Of a stretch of 64,000 bases of DNA, positions 16,780-25,059 are shown piece after piece. The stretch's first letter is position 1, and each line of letters starts with the position of its first letter. Origin of the DNA: Mycetocola miduiensis (GTDB taxonomy: Bacteria; Actinomycetota; Actinomycetes; Actinomycetales; Microbacteriaceae); assembly GCF_900115155.1 (NCBI RefSeq), contig NZ_FOVM01000006.1, positions 186,001 to 250,000 on the forward strand. The letters are read 5' to 3'. The translations under genes and the position numbers were made by a program. The notes under the pieces were generated by a model. The model did no database searches. It was not told where the DNA came from and worked only from the letters and a program-made list of their open reading frames with translations.

Positions 16780-18162
16780 GTGTCGATCGCCCATCTCGGT
16801 CTCTCGGACCAGGCTCCCGCCGGCGAAAACCGCGGTGAGTACCGGGCCGACCGAACCCCGCCACACGACATGCTCGCAGAGCAGTCGGCCCTGGGCGGGA
16901 TGCTCCTCTCCAAGGATGCCGTCGCCGACGTTGTCGAAGCAGTTCGCGGTGTCGACTTCTACATTCCGAAGCACGAAATCATTTTCGATGCGATTCTCTC
17001 GCTCTACTCGCATGGTGAGCCGACCGACGTCATCACCGTCACCGACGAGCTGATCAAAACCGGCGAACTCTCCCGCGCCGGCGGCGCCGATTACCTGCAC
17101 ACGCTGACCCGGCTCGTGCCGACGGCGGCGAACGCCGGCTTCTATGCCTCGATCGTCGCCGAACGCGCCCTGCTCCGCCGTCTCGTCGAGGCTGGCACCC
17201 GCATCGTCCAAATGGGGTACGCCGGTGAGGGCGAAGTTCTCGACCTCGTCAACACCGCGCAGGCCGAGATCTACGGGGTCACCGGGTCCACCCAGGCCGA
17301 GGACTACGTTCCCCTCAACGAAGCCGTCGGCACGGCCTTCGAAGAGATCGAGGCGGCGAACGGCAGCGACGGCAAGATGGTCGGCACCCCCACCGGCTTC
17401 GCCGAGATGGACGACCTGACCAACGGATTCCACGGTGGCCAGCTCATCATCGTCGCCGCCCGTCCTGCGCTCGGTAAGTCGACGCTGGCCCTCGATTTTG
17501 CGCGCGCCGCATCCATCGGCAACGACCAGCCGTCCATCTTCTTCTCCCTCGAAATGGGGCGAAGCGAGATCGCGATGCGCCTGCTCTCCGCCGAGGCATC
17601 CGTTCCCCTGCAGAGCATGCGCAAGGGAACCGTCGACCAGCGTGACTGGAACAAGCTCGCCGCCGTCCGCGGCCGCATCAACGACGCGCCGCTGTACATC
17701 GATGACAGCCCGAACATGACGCTCGTCGAGATCCGGGCGAAATGCCGCCGGCTGAAGCAGCGGGTCGGGCTCAAGCTCGTCGTCATCGACTACCTGCAGC
17801 TGATGACCTCCGGTAAGCGCGTCGAAAGCCGTCAGCAGGAGGTCTCCGAGTTCTCCCGCGCGCTCAAGCTCCTCGCCAAGGAGCTCCAGGTGCCGGTCAT
17901 CGCCCTGTCGCAGCTCAACCGTGGCCCGGAACAGCGCGCCGACAAGATGCCGGCGATCAGCGACCTTCGTGAGTCCGGGTCGCTCGAGCAGGACGCCGAC
18001 ATGGTCATCCTGCTACACCGTGAAAGCGCGTACGAGAAAGACAATCCACGCGCCGGCGAAGCAGACCTCATCGTCGCCAAGCACCGTAACGGACCCACGC
18101 GCACGGTCACCGTGGCGTTCCACGGTCACTATTCACGGTTCGCCGACCTGGCGCCGGCCTAA
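16780..18162 (+). CDS. dnaB: replicative DNA helicase DnaB
   Basis: A 460-residue hexameric 5'-3' helicase that unwinds DNA ahead of the replisome. The N-terminal domain starts with PPHDMLAEQSALGGMLLSKD; the RecA-like ATPase has Walker A (AARPALGKSTLALDFAR), Walker B (LKLVVIDYLQLM) and the SQLNRGPEQR and HRNGPTRTVTVAF motifs. Start is GTG at 16780 behind AAGGAGGA (16767-16774). There is no intein, which interrupts dnaB in some actinobacteria. It has its own promoter region, which contains the DnaA-box cluster, and is separated from rplI by a terminator. Confidence 0.97.
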   Translation: MSIAHLGLSDQAPAGENRGEYRADRTPPHDMLAEQSALGGMLLSKDAVADVVEAVRGVDFYIPKHEIIFDAILSLYSHGEPTDVITVTDELIKTGELSRAGGADYLHTLTRLVPTAANAGFYASIVAERALLRRLVEAGTRIVQMGYAGEGEVLDLVNTAQAEIYGVTGSTQAEDYVPLNEAVGTAFEEIEAANGSDGKMVGTPTGFAEMDDLTNGFHGGQLIIVAARPALGKSTLALDFARAASIGNDQPSIFFSLEMGRSEIAMRLLSAEASVPLQSMRKGTVDQRDWNKLAAVRGRINDAPLYIDDSPNMTLVEIRAKCRRLKQRVGLKLVVIDYLQLMTSGKRVESRQQEVSEFSRALKLLAKELQVPVIALSQLNRGPEQRADKMPAISDLRESGSLEQDADMVILLHRESAYEKDNPRAGEADLIVAKHRNGPTRTVTVAFHGHYSRFADLAPA

Positions 18163-18244
18163 ACCTGCCGATCGCTGAGCGAGCGCACCAATCGGCGCCC
18201 GCCGGAACCGCGCGCGAGGACGGGTCTACGGGAGATGCCCAGTT

Positions 18245-18257
18245 CTACGCGGCGTAG
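18245..18257 (+). promoter_or_regulatory. palindrome overlapping a possible -10 before the 18279 gene
   Basis: CTACGC-G-GCGTAG at 18245-18257 runs into TAGACT (18255-18260), a good -10 hexamer about 20 nt before the next start codon. This layout would suit a repressor site, but no matching regulator is known. Confidence 0.35.
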
Positions 18258-18278
18258 ACTAGGGGAGTCCCGACACCG

Positions 18279-18956
18279 ATGAAAGAGGCGCTACCCGTGG
18301 CCACCCCCGTCACTGCCGTTCCCCACGGCACTGCGCAGTCGCGCTCACGGTACTGGCTGGTCCCGGTCGCCCGCGCGGCTGTCGCCGCCGTCGCTGCCAT
18401 CGTCATCACTTTCTCGCAGAACCACTCGGCCGGGCTCGGGCTCACCGTCTTCGGTGCTTTCGCCGTGCTCACCGGGCTGGTGATTCTCGCGGGATCCCGA
18501 AGCCTCACAGCAGACGGAGTGGCACACCACGTCTTCGTCGCCCAGGCCATCCTCACCCTCGCCGCCGGGGGAGTCGCGCTTGCGTTCGCAGCATCCGCGA
18601 GCCTGCCGGTCTTCTTCGCCGCCGTCCTCATTTGGGCCCTGCTCACCGGGGCGCTCGAACTCTACAGCGGCTTCCGCATGCGCGGACGTTCACCGCTCGC
18701 CCGTGACTGGATGACCATCGGCGTCGTCACTGTGCTCCTGGCCGTGGCGTTCCTGGTCGTGCCCCAGGGGCTCGACCAGCAGTTCACCGGTCCAGACGGC
18801 GTCGAACGCAGCCTCACCGCATCCATCGTCGCCGTGGGAGTCTTCGGCGCCTACGCCGCCATCGTCGCCGTGCTGCTCGTGATCGGAGGGTTCTCGCTCA
18901 AGTGGGGCACCGACCCGAGCGGCCGAGTGGCCCCTGAAACGGAGTCGCAGTCATGA
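18279..18956 (+). CDS. integral membrane protein, HdeD-like layout
   Basis: A 225-residue protein with about six hydrophobic helices: residues ~25-45, 50-70, 80-105, 108-125, 140-160 and 185-205. The middle helices and FFAAVLIWALLTGALELYSG recall the HdeD/DUF308 membrane family, and the C-terminal tail is soluble. I cannot give a function. An in-frame GTG at 18297 behind AAAGAGG is an alternative start. It overlaps the next gene by 4 nt (ATGA), so the two are co-transcribed. Confidence 0.75.
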   Translation: MKEALPVATPVTAVPHGTAQSRSRYWLVPVARAAVAAVAAIVITFSQNHSAGLGLTVFGAFAVLTGLVILAGSRSLTADGVAHHVFVAQAILTLAAGGVALAFAASASLPVFFAAVLIWALLTGALELYSGFRMRGRSPLARDWMTIGVVTVLLAVAFLVVPQGLDQQFTGPDGVERSLTASIVAVGVFGAYAAIVAVLLVIGGFSLKWGTDPSGRVAPETESQS

Positions 18957-19198
18957 GTTCCCCCCAACCGAGTCGTCGCGAGATCCTCAAACCGATCGAA
19001 CTGCTCGTCTTCGCCGCTGTCGCCGGAACTTTCGCCGGCCTCATCGTGCTCATGTCGACTCGCGACATTACCCTCGCGCTGATCTTCTTCGGCGTCGCCT
19101 TCATCGTCACCCTCGTCGGCATCGCCATGTTCGCCCTCTCGGTCAAGCCGGGCGACCTGGAGAAGAAGGACATCCACGAGCAGGACTCTGGGCACTAG
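18953..19198 (+). CDS. small membrane protein, 81 aa
   Basis: Two membrane helices (IELLVFAAVAGTFAGLIVLM and ALIFFGVAFIVTLVGIAMFA) joined by a short basic loop, with a charged C-terminal tail (KPGDLEKKDIHEQDSGH). The gene starts inside the stop region of the preceding membrane protein gene, so the two products probably work together. The function is unknown. It is followed by a terminator-like hairpin. Confidence 0.75.
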   Translation: MSSPQPSRREILKPIELLVFAAVAGTFAGLIVLMSTRDITLALIFFGVAFIVTLVGIAMFALSVKPGDLEKKDIHEQDSGH

Positions 19199-19216
19199 GC
19201 CGCGCGTCACTTGACT

Positions 19217-19235
19217 CGCTCGCTTCGAGCGAGCG
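19217..19235. terminator. hairpin between convergent genes
   Basis: CGCTCGCT-TCG-AGCGAGCG, an 8-bp perfect stem with a 3-nt loop, 18 nt behind one gene and 6 nt before the end of the opposing one. It could stop transcription from both sides. Confidence 0.6.
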
Positions 19236-19241
19236 GACAGG

Positions 19242-19436
19242 TCAGCCCGCGTGCGGCACGTGCTCGATGACGCAGTCCGGTCCCGGGTATACAAGGCTTT
19301 CGTGCCCGTCATCGAAGCGCACCATGTAGGGCGGCTGGCCCTCGTCACCGCGTACTTCGATAATCAGACCGTGCCGGTCGGGCGCCCCGACCGTTCCCCC
19401 GCGGATGATGATCCGCTCACCTGCCGTTGTGTGCAT
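19242..19436 (-). CDS. DUF1918 domain protein
   Basis: A 64-residue protein of the DUF1918 family, common in actinobacteria. The sequence runs AGERIIIRGGTVGAPDRHGL, then GQPPYMVRFDDGHESLVYPG and PDCVIEHVPHAG at the end; it should fold as a small SH3-like barrel. The start is at 19436 because the reverse strand has GGGAGG just before this ATG. It converges on the membrane protein pair and lies 79 nt downstream of purB on the same strand. Its function is not known. Confidence 0.85.
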   Translation of the reverse strand: MHTTAGERIIIRGGTVGAPDRHGLIIEVRGDEGQPPYMVRFDDGHESLVYPGPDCVIEHVPHAG

Positions 19437-19515
19437 GTTGGCCTCCCTACCCCAAGGGTACGCGCGGCATCCGGACGGCGGAAGGCCCGGATGCCGACGC
19501 GGCACGGAGCGGGAC

Positions 19516-20898
19516 TCAGGGCAGGCGGTCCACCAGTTCGTCCGACAGGCCGACGTAACTTGCCGGGGTGAGCTCGAGCAGTCGGCCCTTCGCTTCGTCG
19601 CCGATGTCGAGCTTCTCGACGAACGCGACGAGGTCATCGCGCCCGATCCGCTTGCCGCGGGTGAGCTCCTTGAGCAGGGCGTACGGATCGGAGATGCTCG
19701 ACCGTCCGGCGACGACCTCCGCGCGGATGACCGTCTGGATGGCCTCGCCGAGGATCTCCCAGTTGCTGTCGAGGTCCGCGGCAAGTGCGGCACGGTCGAG
19801 ATCGATTTCGCCGAGACCGCGGGCCAGGTTGTCGAGGGCGAGCAGCGAGTGGCCGAAGCCGACACCGATGTTCCGTTGCGTGGTGGAGTCGGTGAGGTCG
19901 CGCTGCAGGCGGGACGTGACCAGGGTGGCCGCGAGCGAGTCAAGCACGGCGCTGGACAGCTCGAGGTTGGCCTCAGCATTCTCGAAGCGGATGGGGTTGA
20001 TCTTGTGCGGCATCGTCGACGAACCGGTTGCGCCGGCCTGGGGGATCTGCCGGAAGTACCCCATCGAGATGTAGGTCCAGACGTCCGTTGCGAGGTTGTG
20101 CAGCACCCGGTTGGCGTGCGAAACCCGGTTGTACAGCTCCGCCTGCCAGTCGTGCGATTCGATCTGGGTCGTGAGCGGGTTCCAGGTCAGCCCGAGGGAC
20201 TCGACGAACTCCTGCGAGATCCGGATCCAGTCGGCTGACGGGTCTGCGACGACATGGGCCGCGAACGTTCCGGTAGCTCCGGAGAACTTGCCGAGGTACT
20301 CGGTACCGGCCACCTGTTCGGCGATCCGCTCCAGGCGCCAGGCGACGACAGCCAGTTCCCGGCCCATCGTGGTGGGGGTGGCGGGCTGCCCGTGGGTGCG
20401 GGCCAGCATGGCATCCGCCCGGTGCTCCACCGCGAGGGCACGCAGAAGCCCGATCACCGTCTGCAGCTTCGGCAGCCACACCTGCTGGACTGCGGCCGAG
20501 ACGGTGAGCGCGTAGGAGAGATTGTTGATGTCTTCGCTCGTGCAGGCGAAGTGGGTGAGTTCGGCGATCGAGTCAAGGCCGAGGGATGCCAGCCGGTCGC
20601 GGACGAGATATTCGACGGCCTTGACGTCGTGGCGGGTGACGGCTTCTTTCTCGGCGAGCCAGTCAATGTCGGCCTGCCCGAATTCGAGGTAGAGGCCCCG
20701 AAGGGACTCGGCCTGCTCGACGGACAGCGGAGACGACCCGAACATGCTGTGCGACGTCAGGTAGAGCAACCATTCCACCTCGACCTGCACCCGTGCCCGG
20801 TTGAGACCCGCCTCGCTGAGATACTCACCCAGGTCGCTGACAGCGGCTTGATAACGGCCGTCAAGTGGGCTGAGTGGCTGGGCGGGTAGTGCTGTCAT
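19516..20898 (-). CDS. purB: adenylosuccinate lyase
   Basis: A 460-residue enzyme of the fumarase/aspartase superfamily. It splits adenylosuccinate to AMP and fumarate and also acts on SAICAR in purine synthesis. Signs are the start LSPLDGRY, FACTSEDINNLSYAL, ARTHGQPATPTTMGRELAVV, and the signature GSSTMPHKINPIRFENAEAN holding the mobile catalytic serine. The length fits the E. coli-type enzyme. Its start overlaps the end of the tyrosine phosphatase gene by 4 nt (ATGA), so the phosphatase gene and purB form one operon read leftward. Confidence 0.97.
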   Translation of the reverse strand: MTALPAQPLSPLDGRYQAAVSDLGEYLSEAGLNRARVQVEVEWLLYLTSHSMFGSSPLSVEQAESLRGLYLEFGQADIDWLAEKEAVTRHDVKAVEYLVRDRLASLGLDSIAELTHFACTSEDINNLSYALTVSAAVQQVWLPKLQTVIGLLRALAVEHRADAMLARTHGQPATPTTMGRELAVVAWRLERIAEQVAGTEYLGKFSGATGTFAAHVVADPSADWIRISQEFVESLGLTWNPLTTQIESHDWQAELYNRVSHANRVLHNLATDVWTYISMGYFRQIPQAGATGSSTMPHKINPIRFENAEANLELSSAVLDSLAATLVTSRLQRDLTDSTTQRNIGVGFGHSLLALDNLARGLGEIDLDRAALAADLDSNWEILGEAIQTVIRAEVVAGRSSISDPYALLKELTRGKRIGRDDLVAFVEKLDIGDEAKGRLLELTPASYVGLSDELVDRLP

Positions 20899-21422
20899 CG
20901 AATGGCTCCCTGTCGAATTGCCGGTTCAAGCTGCCGAAAAAGTTGGCGGCTTGCCCTCTCAATCATGCCCAATACTCGGTCAAACATCTCATCGCCGGAG
21001 TAGTAGGGGTCTGGGACATCGGTCAGGTGGCTCTGGCCGTCATCGAAACTGAGCAGCAGGGCGACCTTGCCCCGGTCCGTGTCGGTCGGCGCCCATGCTT
21101 TGAGAATGCGGTCGTGGCCCCGGTCAAGGGCGACAACGAGGTCGAGGTTCTCGAACCACTCCGGGTTGAACTGCTTGGCGCGGTGGTGGGCACCGTCGTA
21201 GCCGTTCCTGGCGAGCGCGGAGAGAGTGCGCGAGTCGGCCCGCTCGCCGACGTGCCAGTCACCGGTGCCTGCCGACAGCGTTTCGACATAGCGCGAGAGG
21301 CCTGCCTGCCGCACCATGCTCTGGAACACAACTTCTGCCATCGGGGATCTGCAGATGTTGCCGGCGCACACAAAGCACACACGGAAGGGCTGGACCTCGG
21401 TAGGGACCGGGTCGGAAATCAT
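20895..21422 (-). CDS. low-molecular-weight protein-tyrosine phosphatase
   Basis: A 175-residue phosphatase with the P-loop CAGNICR (CX5R, Cys19 to Arg25 from the chosen start) followed by SPMAE, and the late general-acid motif DVPDPYYSGDEMF. The start at 21422 gives the usual family length; a longer frame to 21509 adds a poorly conserved stretch. These enzymes remove phosphate from tyrosines in capsule or stress regulation, and sometimes from small molecules. It lies upstream of and overlaps purB, so the two are translationally coupled, although no metabolic link is evident. Confidence 0.92.
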   Translation of the reverse strand: MISDPVPTEVQPFRVCFVCAGNICRSPMAEVVFQSMVRQAGLSRYVETLSAGTGDWHVGERADSRTLSALARNGYDGAHHRAKQFNPEWFENLDLVVALDRGHDRILKAWAPTDTDRGKVALLLSFDDGQSHLTDVPDPYYSGDEMFDRVLGMIERASRQLFRQLEPAIRQGAIR

Positions 21423-21626
21423 CCCCCCATTCTGTACCGCGCTCGCCGTGTGCGGGAGCCCCAATTGCGCCCCGTTCGGGGAGCCCGGGTGGCGGGTCAG
21501 CTCCTGCACACGCGGCGTATCGGCGGCGATTATTCACCAGTTGGTCGAACCAGGCCTGCCGTAGCAGGAGACACCGGAGGATGGAAGACAAGCAGTTCCC
21601 ACATCCCGGAACTTCGGGGAGGAATG

Positions 21627-21986
21627 ATGATCGAGAACGACGGCGGAGTCTCCGGATTCGCGCCAGGAGAGCTTTCCCGCGTGCTCGACCTGCTCGACCA
21701 GCAGCGGCGTCGAATCCTCGAGCTGTCCGCCCTCGTCTCGGCCGGACGGCGAGAACTTCTGCGCTCCACTGGGGTGCTTTCGTGGCGCTCGCCCGCGCGG
21801 CTGGAGTTCGATTCGCGCCTGAGCGACGTTCACCGGGTGCTTGCCAGCGGTTCGAATGCGCTCCAAGTGGCGCTCGCCGAATGCAACCGTGCCTGCGACC
21901 TCGTGCGTTCGGGACTCGCTGCGGAGGGCGCAGGCATCGCCGCGGGCTCGAGCTTCGTCGGCCTCCCCGCTCGCGGAGCCAGGTGA
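21627..21986 (+). CDS. small helical protein, WXG100-like
   Basis: A 119-residue, almost all-helical protein. A first helix (GELSRVLDLLDQQRRRILEL) leads to a turn with SWRSPARLEFDSRL, which resembles the W-x-x-x-A-x-x-F turn of WXG100-like type VII substrates, and a second long helix follows (LASGSNALQVALAECNRACD). There is no signal peptide. The start is the second of two adjacent ATG codons (21624, 21627), because GGGGAGG at 21616-21622 is too close to the first. It lies 5 nt before an alpha/beta hydrolase gene, so the two look like a chaperone-like or partner pair. The family call is tentative. Confidence 0.55.
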   Translation: MIENDGGVSGFAPGELSRVLDLLDQQRRRILELSALVSAGRRELLRSTGVLSWRSPARLEFDSRLSDVHRVLASGSNALQVALAECNRACDLVRSGLAAEGAGIAAGSSFVGLPARGAR

Positions 21987-21991
21987 GAACC

Positions 21992-23410
21992 ATGCAGGAT
22001 GACATCGACATCTCGAACGGCTCCACCATCAGCGTCGACACCGACGACCTGTTCGAGGCCGCCGCTTCGCTGTCCGCACTGGCAGGTGAGGCGAGGGACT
22101 GGTCGCATGAAGCAGCGATCGCACGGTGCGTCACCGAATGGTCGGCGGATGCCGCACCGTTCGGATTAGCGGAACCGGAGCTCACCCGGGCGTCTGCGAT
22201 GCTGCAGGAGGCAGCGGCCGATGCCGAGACGTTGGGCGTCGAGATGCGGTACGCCGCCGTCGGCTATGCGGAAGCCGACCAGCGAAACCGGGATGCCTCC
22301 CGCCTGATCGCCGCGGTGGTCGGCTTCCTCTCCGGAGGATTTCTCCGCAACCTTGTCCTCGGTACCCTGCCCCTGGCGCCAATGATCGGCGTGACGCTGC
22401 TCGTGACGCAGCATCCGGAAATGCGCCGTCTTCTCGCAATCGCCGGGCAGCCTCTGGCGAACGCGCTCGCCGACACCTCCTATCTTCTGGTCACTCCGGC
22501 GTTCGTGGACCTGATTCGGGTCCTCGTCTCATCCGCGGACGACGTCGCGATGGGAGCGGCGGGGCTCAGCCCGGTGGCAGCGCACCTCCTCGGCGACGAA
22601 GGCGCCGGGGTCGTCGGGCTGAGCTCGATGGCCGGAGCCCTGCTGCTCCTGTCCGGCCGCAACGCCTATACGCCCACTCCGCTGGACGTGACTCGCACGG
22701 CTAGATCTCCGGTGAGCGCCCCGACGACGCTCGCCGACGCAGCGGCACGGATTCCGCCGAGCGGAACAGGCAGCCCGCAGATCCGGGTCGAGCGTTACGC
22801 CGACCGGAACGGACAGCCCGCATACGCGGTCTATCTCGCCGGCACGAGCGACTTCTCCACCGGCGGCGACGAACCGTTCGACATGGGCAGCAACCTCGCC
22901 GGGATCGCCGGAAGCGACACGGCCGCGCAGCAGGCCACCGTCGATGCGATGGATGACGCCGGGGTACGGCCCGGCGACCCTGTGTCGTTCTTCGGGCATT
23001 CCCAGGGTGGTCTTGTCGCGGCGCGGATCGCGGCATCCGGGGTGTACTCCACCCAGGCCCTCGTGACGTTCGGATCACCGACCGGGCAGATCGCCGTGCC
23101 CGACCAGGTCGCGCACGTAGCGGTGGAACATGCGGAGGACATCACACCGGCTCTGGGAGGCGAACCGCTCGGCGGTACCGCTGGTCGGGACAGGATTGTC
23201 GTAAGCCGGGGTCTCGTCGACGAGAGCGGACCTGCTCCTAGCACCTCATTGGCAAGCTCGCATCACATGGCACAGTATGCAGAGACCGCCGCGCTGATCG
23301 ACAAATCCACCGACCCGCGGCTCGACCGGATGAGGGAGGCTCTGGCCGGCCTGGCCGGGTCCGGTCCTGGAACCGGGGCGACGTATCGCGCCGAACGGGA
23401 CCGACGCTGA
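21992..23410 (+). CDS. alpha/beta hydrolase with helical ESX-like N-terminus, possible secreted effector
   Basis: A 472-residue protein. Residues 1-100 are helical and recall ESX-type N-terminal domains (ISVDTDDLFEAAASLSALAG). Around 105-240 there are hydrophobic segments (LIAAVVGFLSGGFLRNLVLG; MIGVTLLVT). The C-terminal third is an alpha/beta hydrolase with GHSQGG (nucleophile about Ser337), VEHAEDITPAL as a likely Asp, and SHHMAQY as a likely His. The start at 21992 follows the preceding gene by 5 nt. The pairing suggests export without a classical signal, by a type VII-like path; no EccC-type genes are in the window. The substrate may be a lipid or ester. Confidence 0.65.
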   Translation: MQDDIDISNGSTISVDTDDLFEAAASLSALAGEARDWSHEAAIARCVTEWSADAAPFGLAEPELTRASAMLQEAAADAETLGVEMRYAAVGYAEADQRNRDASRLIAAVVGFLSGGFLRNLVLGTLPLAPMIGVTLLVTQHPEMRRLLAIAGQPLANALADTSYLLVTPAFVDLIRVLVSSADDVAMGAAGLSPVAAHLLGDEGAGVVGLSSMAGALLLLSGRNAYTPTPLDVTRTARSPVSAPTTLADAAARIPPSGTGSPQIRVERYADRNGQPAYAVYLAGTSDFSTGGDEPFDMGSNLAGIAGSDTAAQQATVDAMDDAGVRPGDPVSFFGHSQGGLVAARIAASGVYSTQALVTFGSPTGQIAVPDQVAHVAVEHAEDITPALGGEPLGGTAGRDRIVVSRGLVDESGPAPSTSLASSHHMAQYAETAALIDKSTDPRLDRMREALAGLAGSGPGTGATYRAERDRR

Positions 23411-23412
23411 CG

Positions 23413-23817
23413 TCAGCGCCGGCGGCGATCCTTCAACTGGGGCCGCAGCAGCAGGGCGAAGACACCGTTGATGATGCTGATGACGAGGGCTCCGAGAACC
23501 GCCCACCAGAAGCCATCGGTCTGTAGCCCGAAACCGAAGGGGGACATGATCCACTCGACGAGGAGCAGCAGCAGCCCGTTCACGAGGAAGGAGATCAGCC
23601 CGAGGGTGAGGATGTAGAGCGGGAACGCCACGATCTTGATGAATGTGCCGACGATACTGTTGACGATCGCGAAGATCACGGCGATCAACAGGTAGGTCAG
23701 GACGACAGCAAGGGTGTCTCCCGGCGGGTACGGGGTGACGTCCACACCGGCGACGATGAAGGTCGTCAGCCAGATGGCGACGGCGTTGATGACGACACGG
23801 AGCAGGAATCGGGCCAT
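23413..23817 (-). CDS. membrane protein of the phage-holin-like family (PF04020 type)
   Basis: A 134-residue protein with four hydrophobic helices and the family layout VVINAVAIWLTTFIVAGV, LIAVIFAIVNSIVGTFIKIV, FPLYILTLGLISFLVNGLLL and a final helix before a basic tail (KDRRRR). Despite its name the family is widespread in bacterial chromosomes and is not a sign of a prophage here. Its function is not established. It converges on the hydrolase gene with a 2-nt gap and has no operon partner. Confidence 0.85.
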   Translation of the reverse strand: MARFLLRVVINAVAIWLTTFIVAGVDVTPYPPGDTLAVVLTYLLIAVIFAIVNSIVGTFIKIVAFPLYILTLGLISFLVNGLLLLLVEWIMSPFGFGLQTDGFWWAVLGALVISIINGVFALLLRPQLKDRRRR

Positions 23818-23927
23818 CTCACCATGATGTCAGGCCCGCTCCCTCCGCGCGACCGCTCCCTCCGCCAGACCGCGCCGGGCCGTTCAGCATGCCAGTGCCG
23901 GAAAATGCGCCTGTCTAGACTCGGGGC

Positions 23928-25055
23928 GTGACGTTTATCCCACCCTCTGACGACGACGCCGTCGCGCCTCCGGTCAAACTCCGTCCCGAGATTCTCGCCA
24001 GCCCGCCGTACCGGCAGGGCAAGCCGGCAACCGCCGACGCGTTCAAACTCTCGAGCAACGAGAACCCATACCCACCGCTGCCCGGTGTCCTCGAGGCCGT
24101 TGCCGCATCCGGCGCGATCAACCGGTACCCGGACGCCTCGGCGCTCGCCCTCCGCGAGGTGCTCGCGGCGCGGCATGGGGTCTCAGCCGAGAACATCCAC
24201 GTGGGTTCAGGATCGGTTGCCCTGCTCAGCCAGTTCATCCAGGCAGCTGCTGGTCCAGGCAACTCCGTCGTGTATCCCTGGCGATCCTTCGAGGCGTACC
24301 CCGGCCTCGTCACCGTTTCAGGCGCGACGAGTGTTCCAGTGCCCAACCGTGCCGACGGGTCCCACGACATGGTGGCGCTCGCCGCTGCCGTCGACGAGAC
24401 GACCCGTGTCGTGATCGTCTGCTCGCCGAACAACCCCACATCGACGACGGTGAGCGCAGCCGAGTTCGAAACGTTCATGGCCGCAGTGCCCGGCGATGTG
24501 CTCGTGCTGCTCGATGAGGCATACACCGAGTTCGTCACCGACCCGGATGCCGTCCGCGGGCTTCCCCTGCTCGCCCGGTACCCCAACCTCGTCGTGCTCC
24601 GCACCTTCTCCAAGGCGTACGGCCTCGCCGGCCTCCGTGTCGGCTGGGCGATCGGTCCCGTGGCGATTCTCGACGCCGCACGCGCCGCAGCCATCCCGCT
24701 TTCGGTCACCGAACCCGCCCAGGTCGCCGCCATCGCCTCACTCCAGGTGGAGGACCAGCTTCTCGAACGGGTCGCCCGGCTCGCCGCGCTGCGGGACCGG
24801 CTTTCGGCCGCCCTGTTCGACCAGGGCTGGTTAGTGCCGAAAGCACAGGGGAACTTCGTCTGGCTGGCGACCGGCGACGCGACGGATGCCGCCAACGCAG
24901 CCCTGCTCGACGGCGGGATCGTGGCTCGGGCCTTCCCCGGCTCCGGAATCCGGGTCAGCGTCGGCGAGGAAGAATCTGTGGAACAACTCCTACCGATCAC
25001 CGGACGAATTGTCGACTCTCTACCAGCGGGGCATCCAGCCCGGCGGTTAGGTTAG
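23928..25055 (+). CDS. histidinol-phosphate / aromatic amino acid aminotransferase
   Basis: A 375-residue class I/II PLP aminotransferase. It shows [44 protein letters not shown] and the cofactor lysine in [17 protein letters not shown]. This subgroup contains HisC and the aromatic transaminase Pat; sequence alone does not separate them. It is followed after 4 nt by the E1alpha gene of a 2-oxoacid dehydrogenase, and a transaminase feeding 2-oxoacids to that complex would make sense. The start is GTG at 23928, with TAGACT (23916-23921) 6 nt before it, suggesting a leaderless mRNA. Confidence 0.88.
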   Translation: MTFIPPSDDDAVAPPVKLRPEILASPPYRQGKPATADAFKLSSNENPYPPLPGVLEAVAASGAINRYPDASALALREVLAARHGVSAENIHVGSGSVALLSQFIQAAAGPGNSVVYPWRSFEAYPGLVTVSGATSVPVPNRADGSHDMVALAAAVDETTRVVIVCSPNNPTSTTVSAAEFETFMAAVPGDVLVLLDEAYTEFVTDPDAVRGLPLLARYPNLVVLRTFSKAYGLAGLRVGWAIGPVAILDAARAAAIPLSVTEPAQVAAIASLQVEDQLLERVARLAALRDRLSAALFDQGWLVPKAQGNFVWLATGDATDAANAALLDGGIVARAFPGSGIRVSVGEEESVEQLLPITGRIVDSLPAGHPARRLG

Positions 25056-25059
25056 ACCA

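Noticed and set aside
23413-23817. Prophage remnant signalled by a holin-like gene
   Set aside because: This membrane family is common in ordinary chromosomes, and no other phage gene is near.
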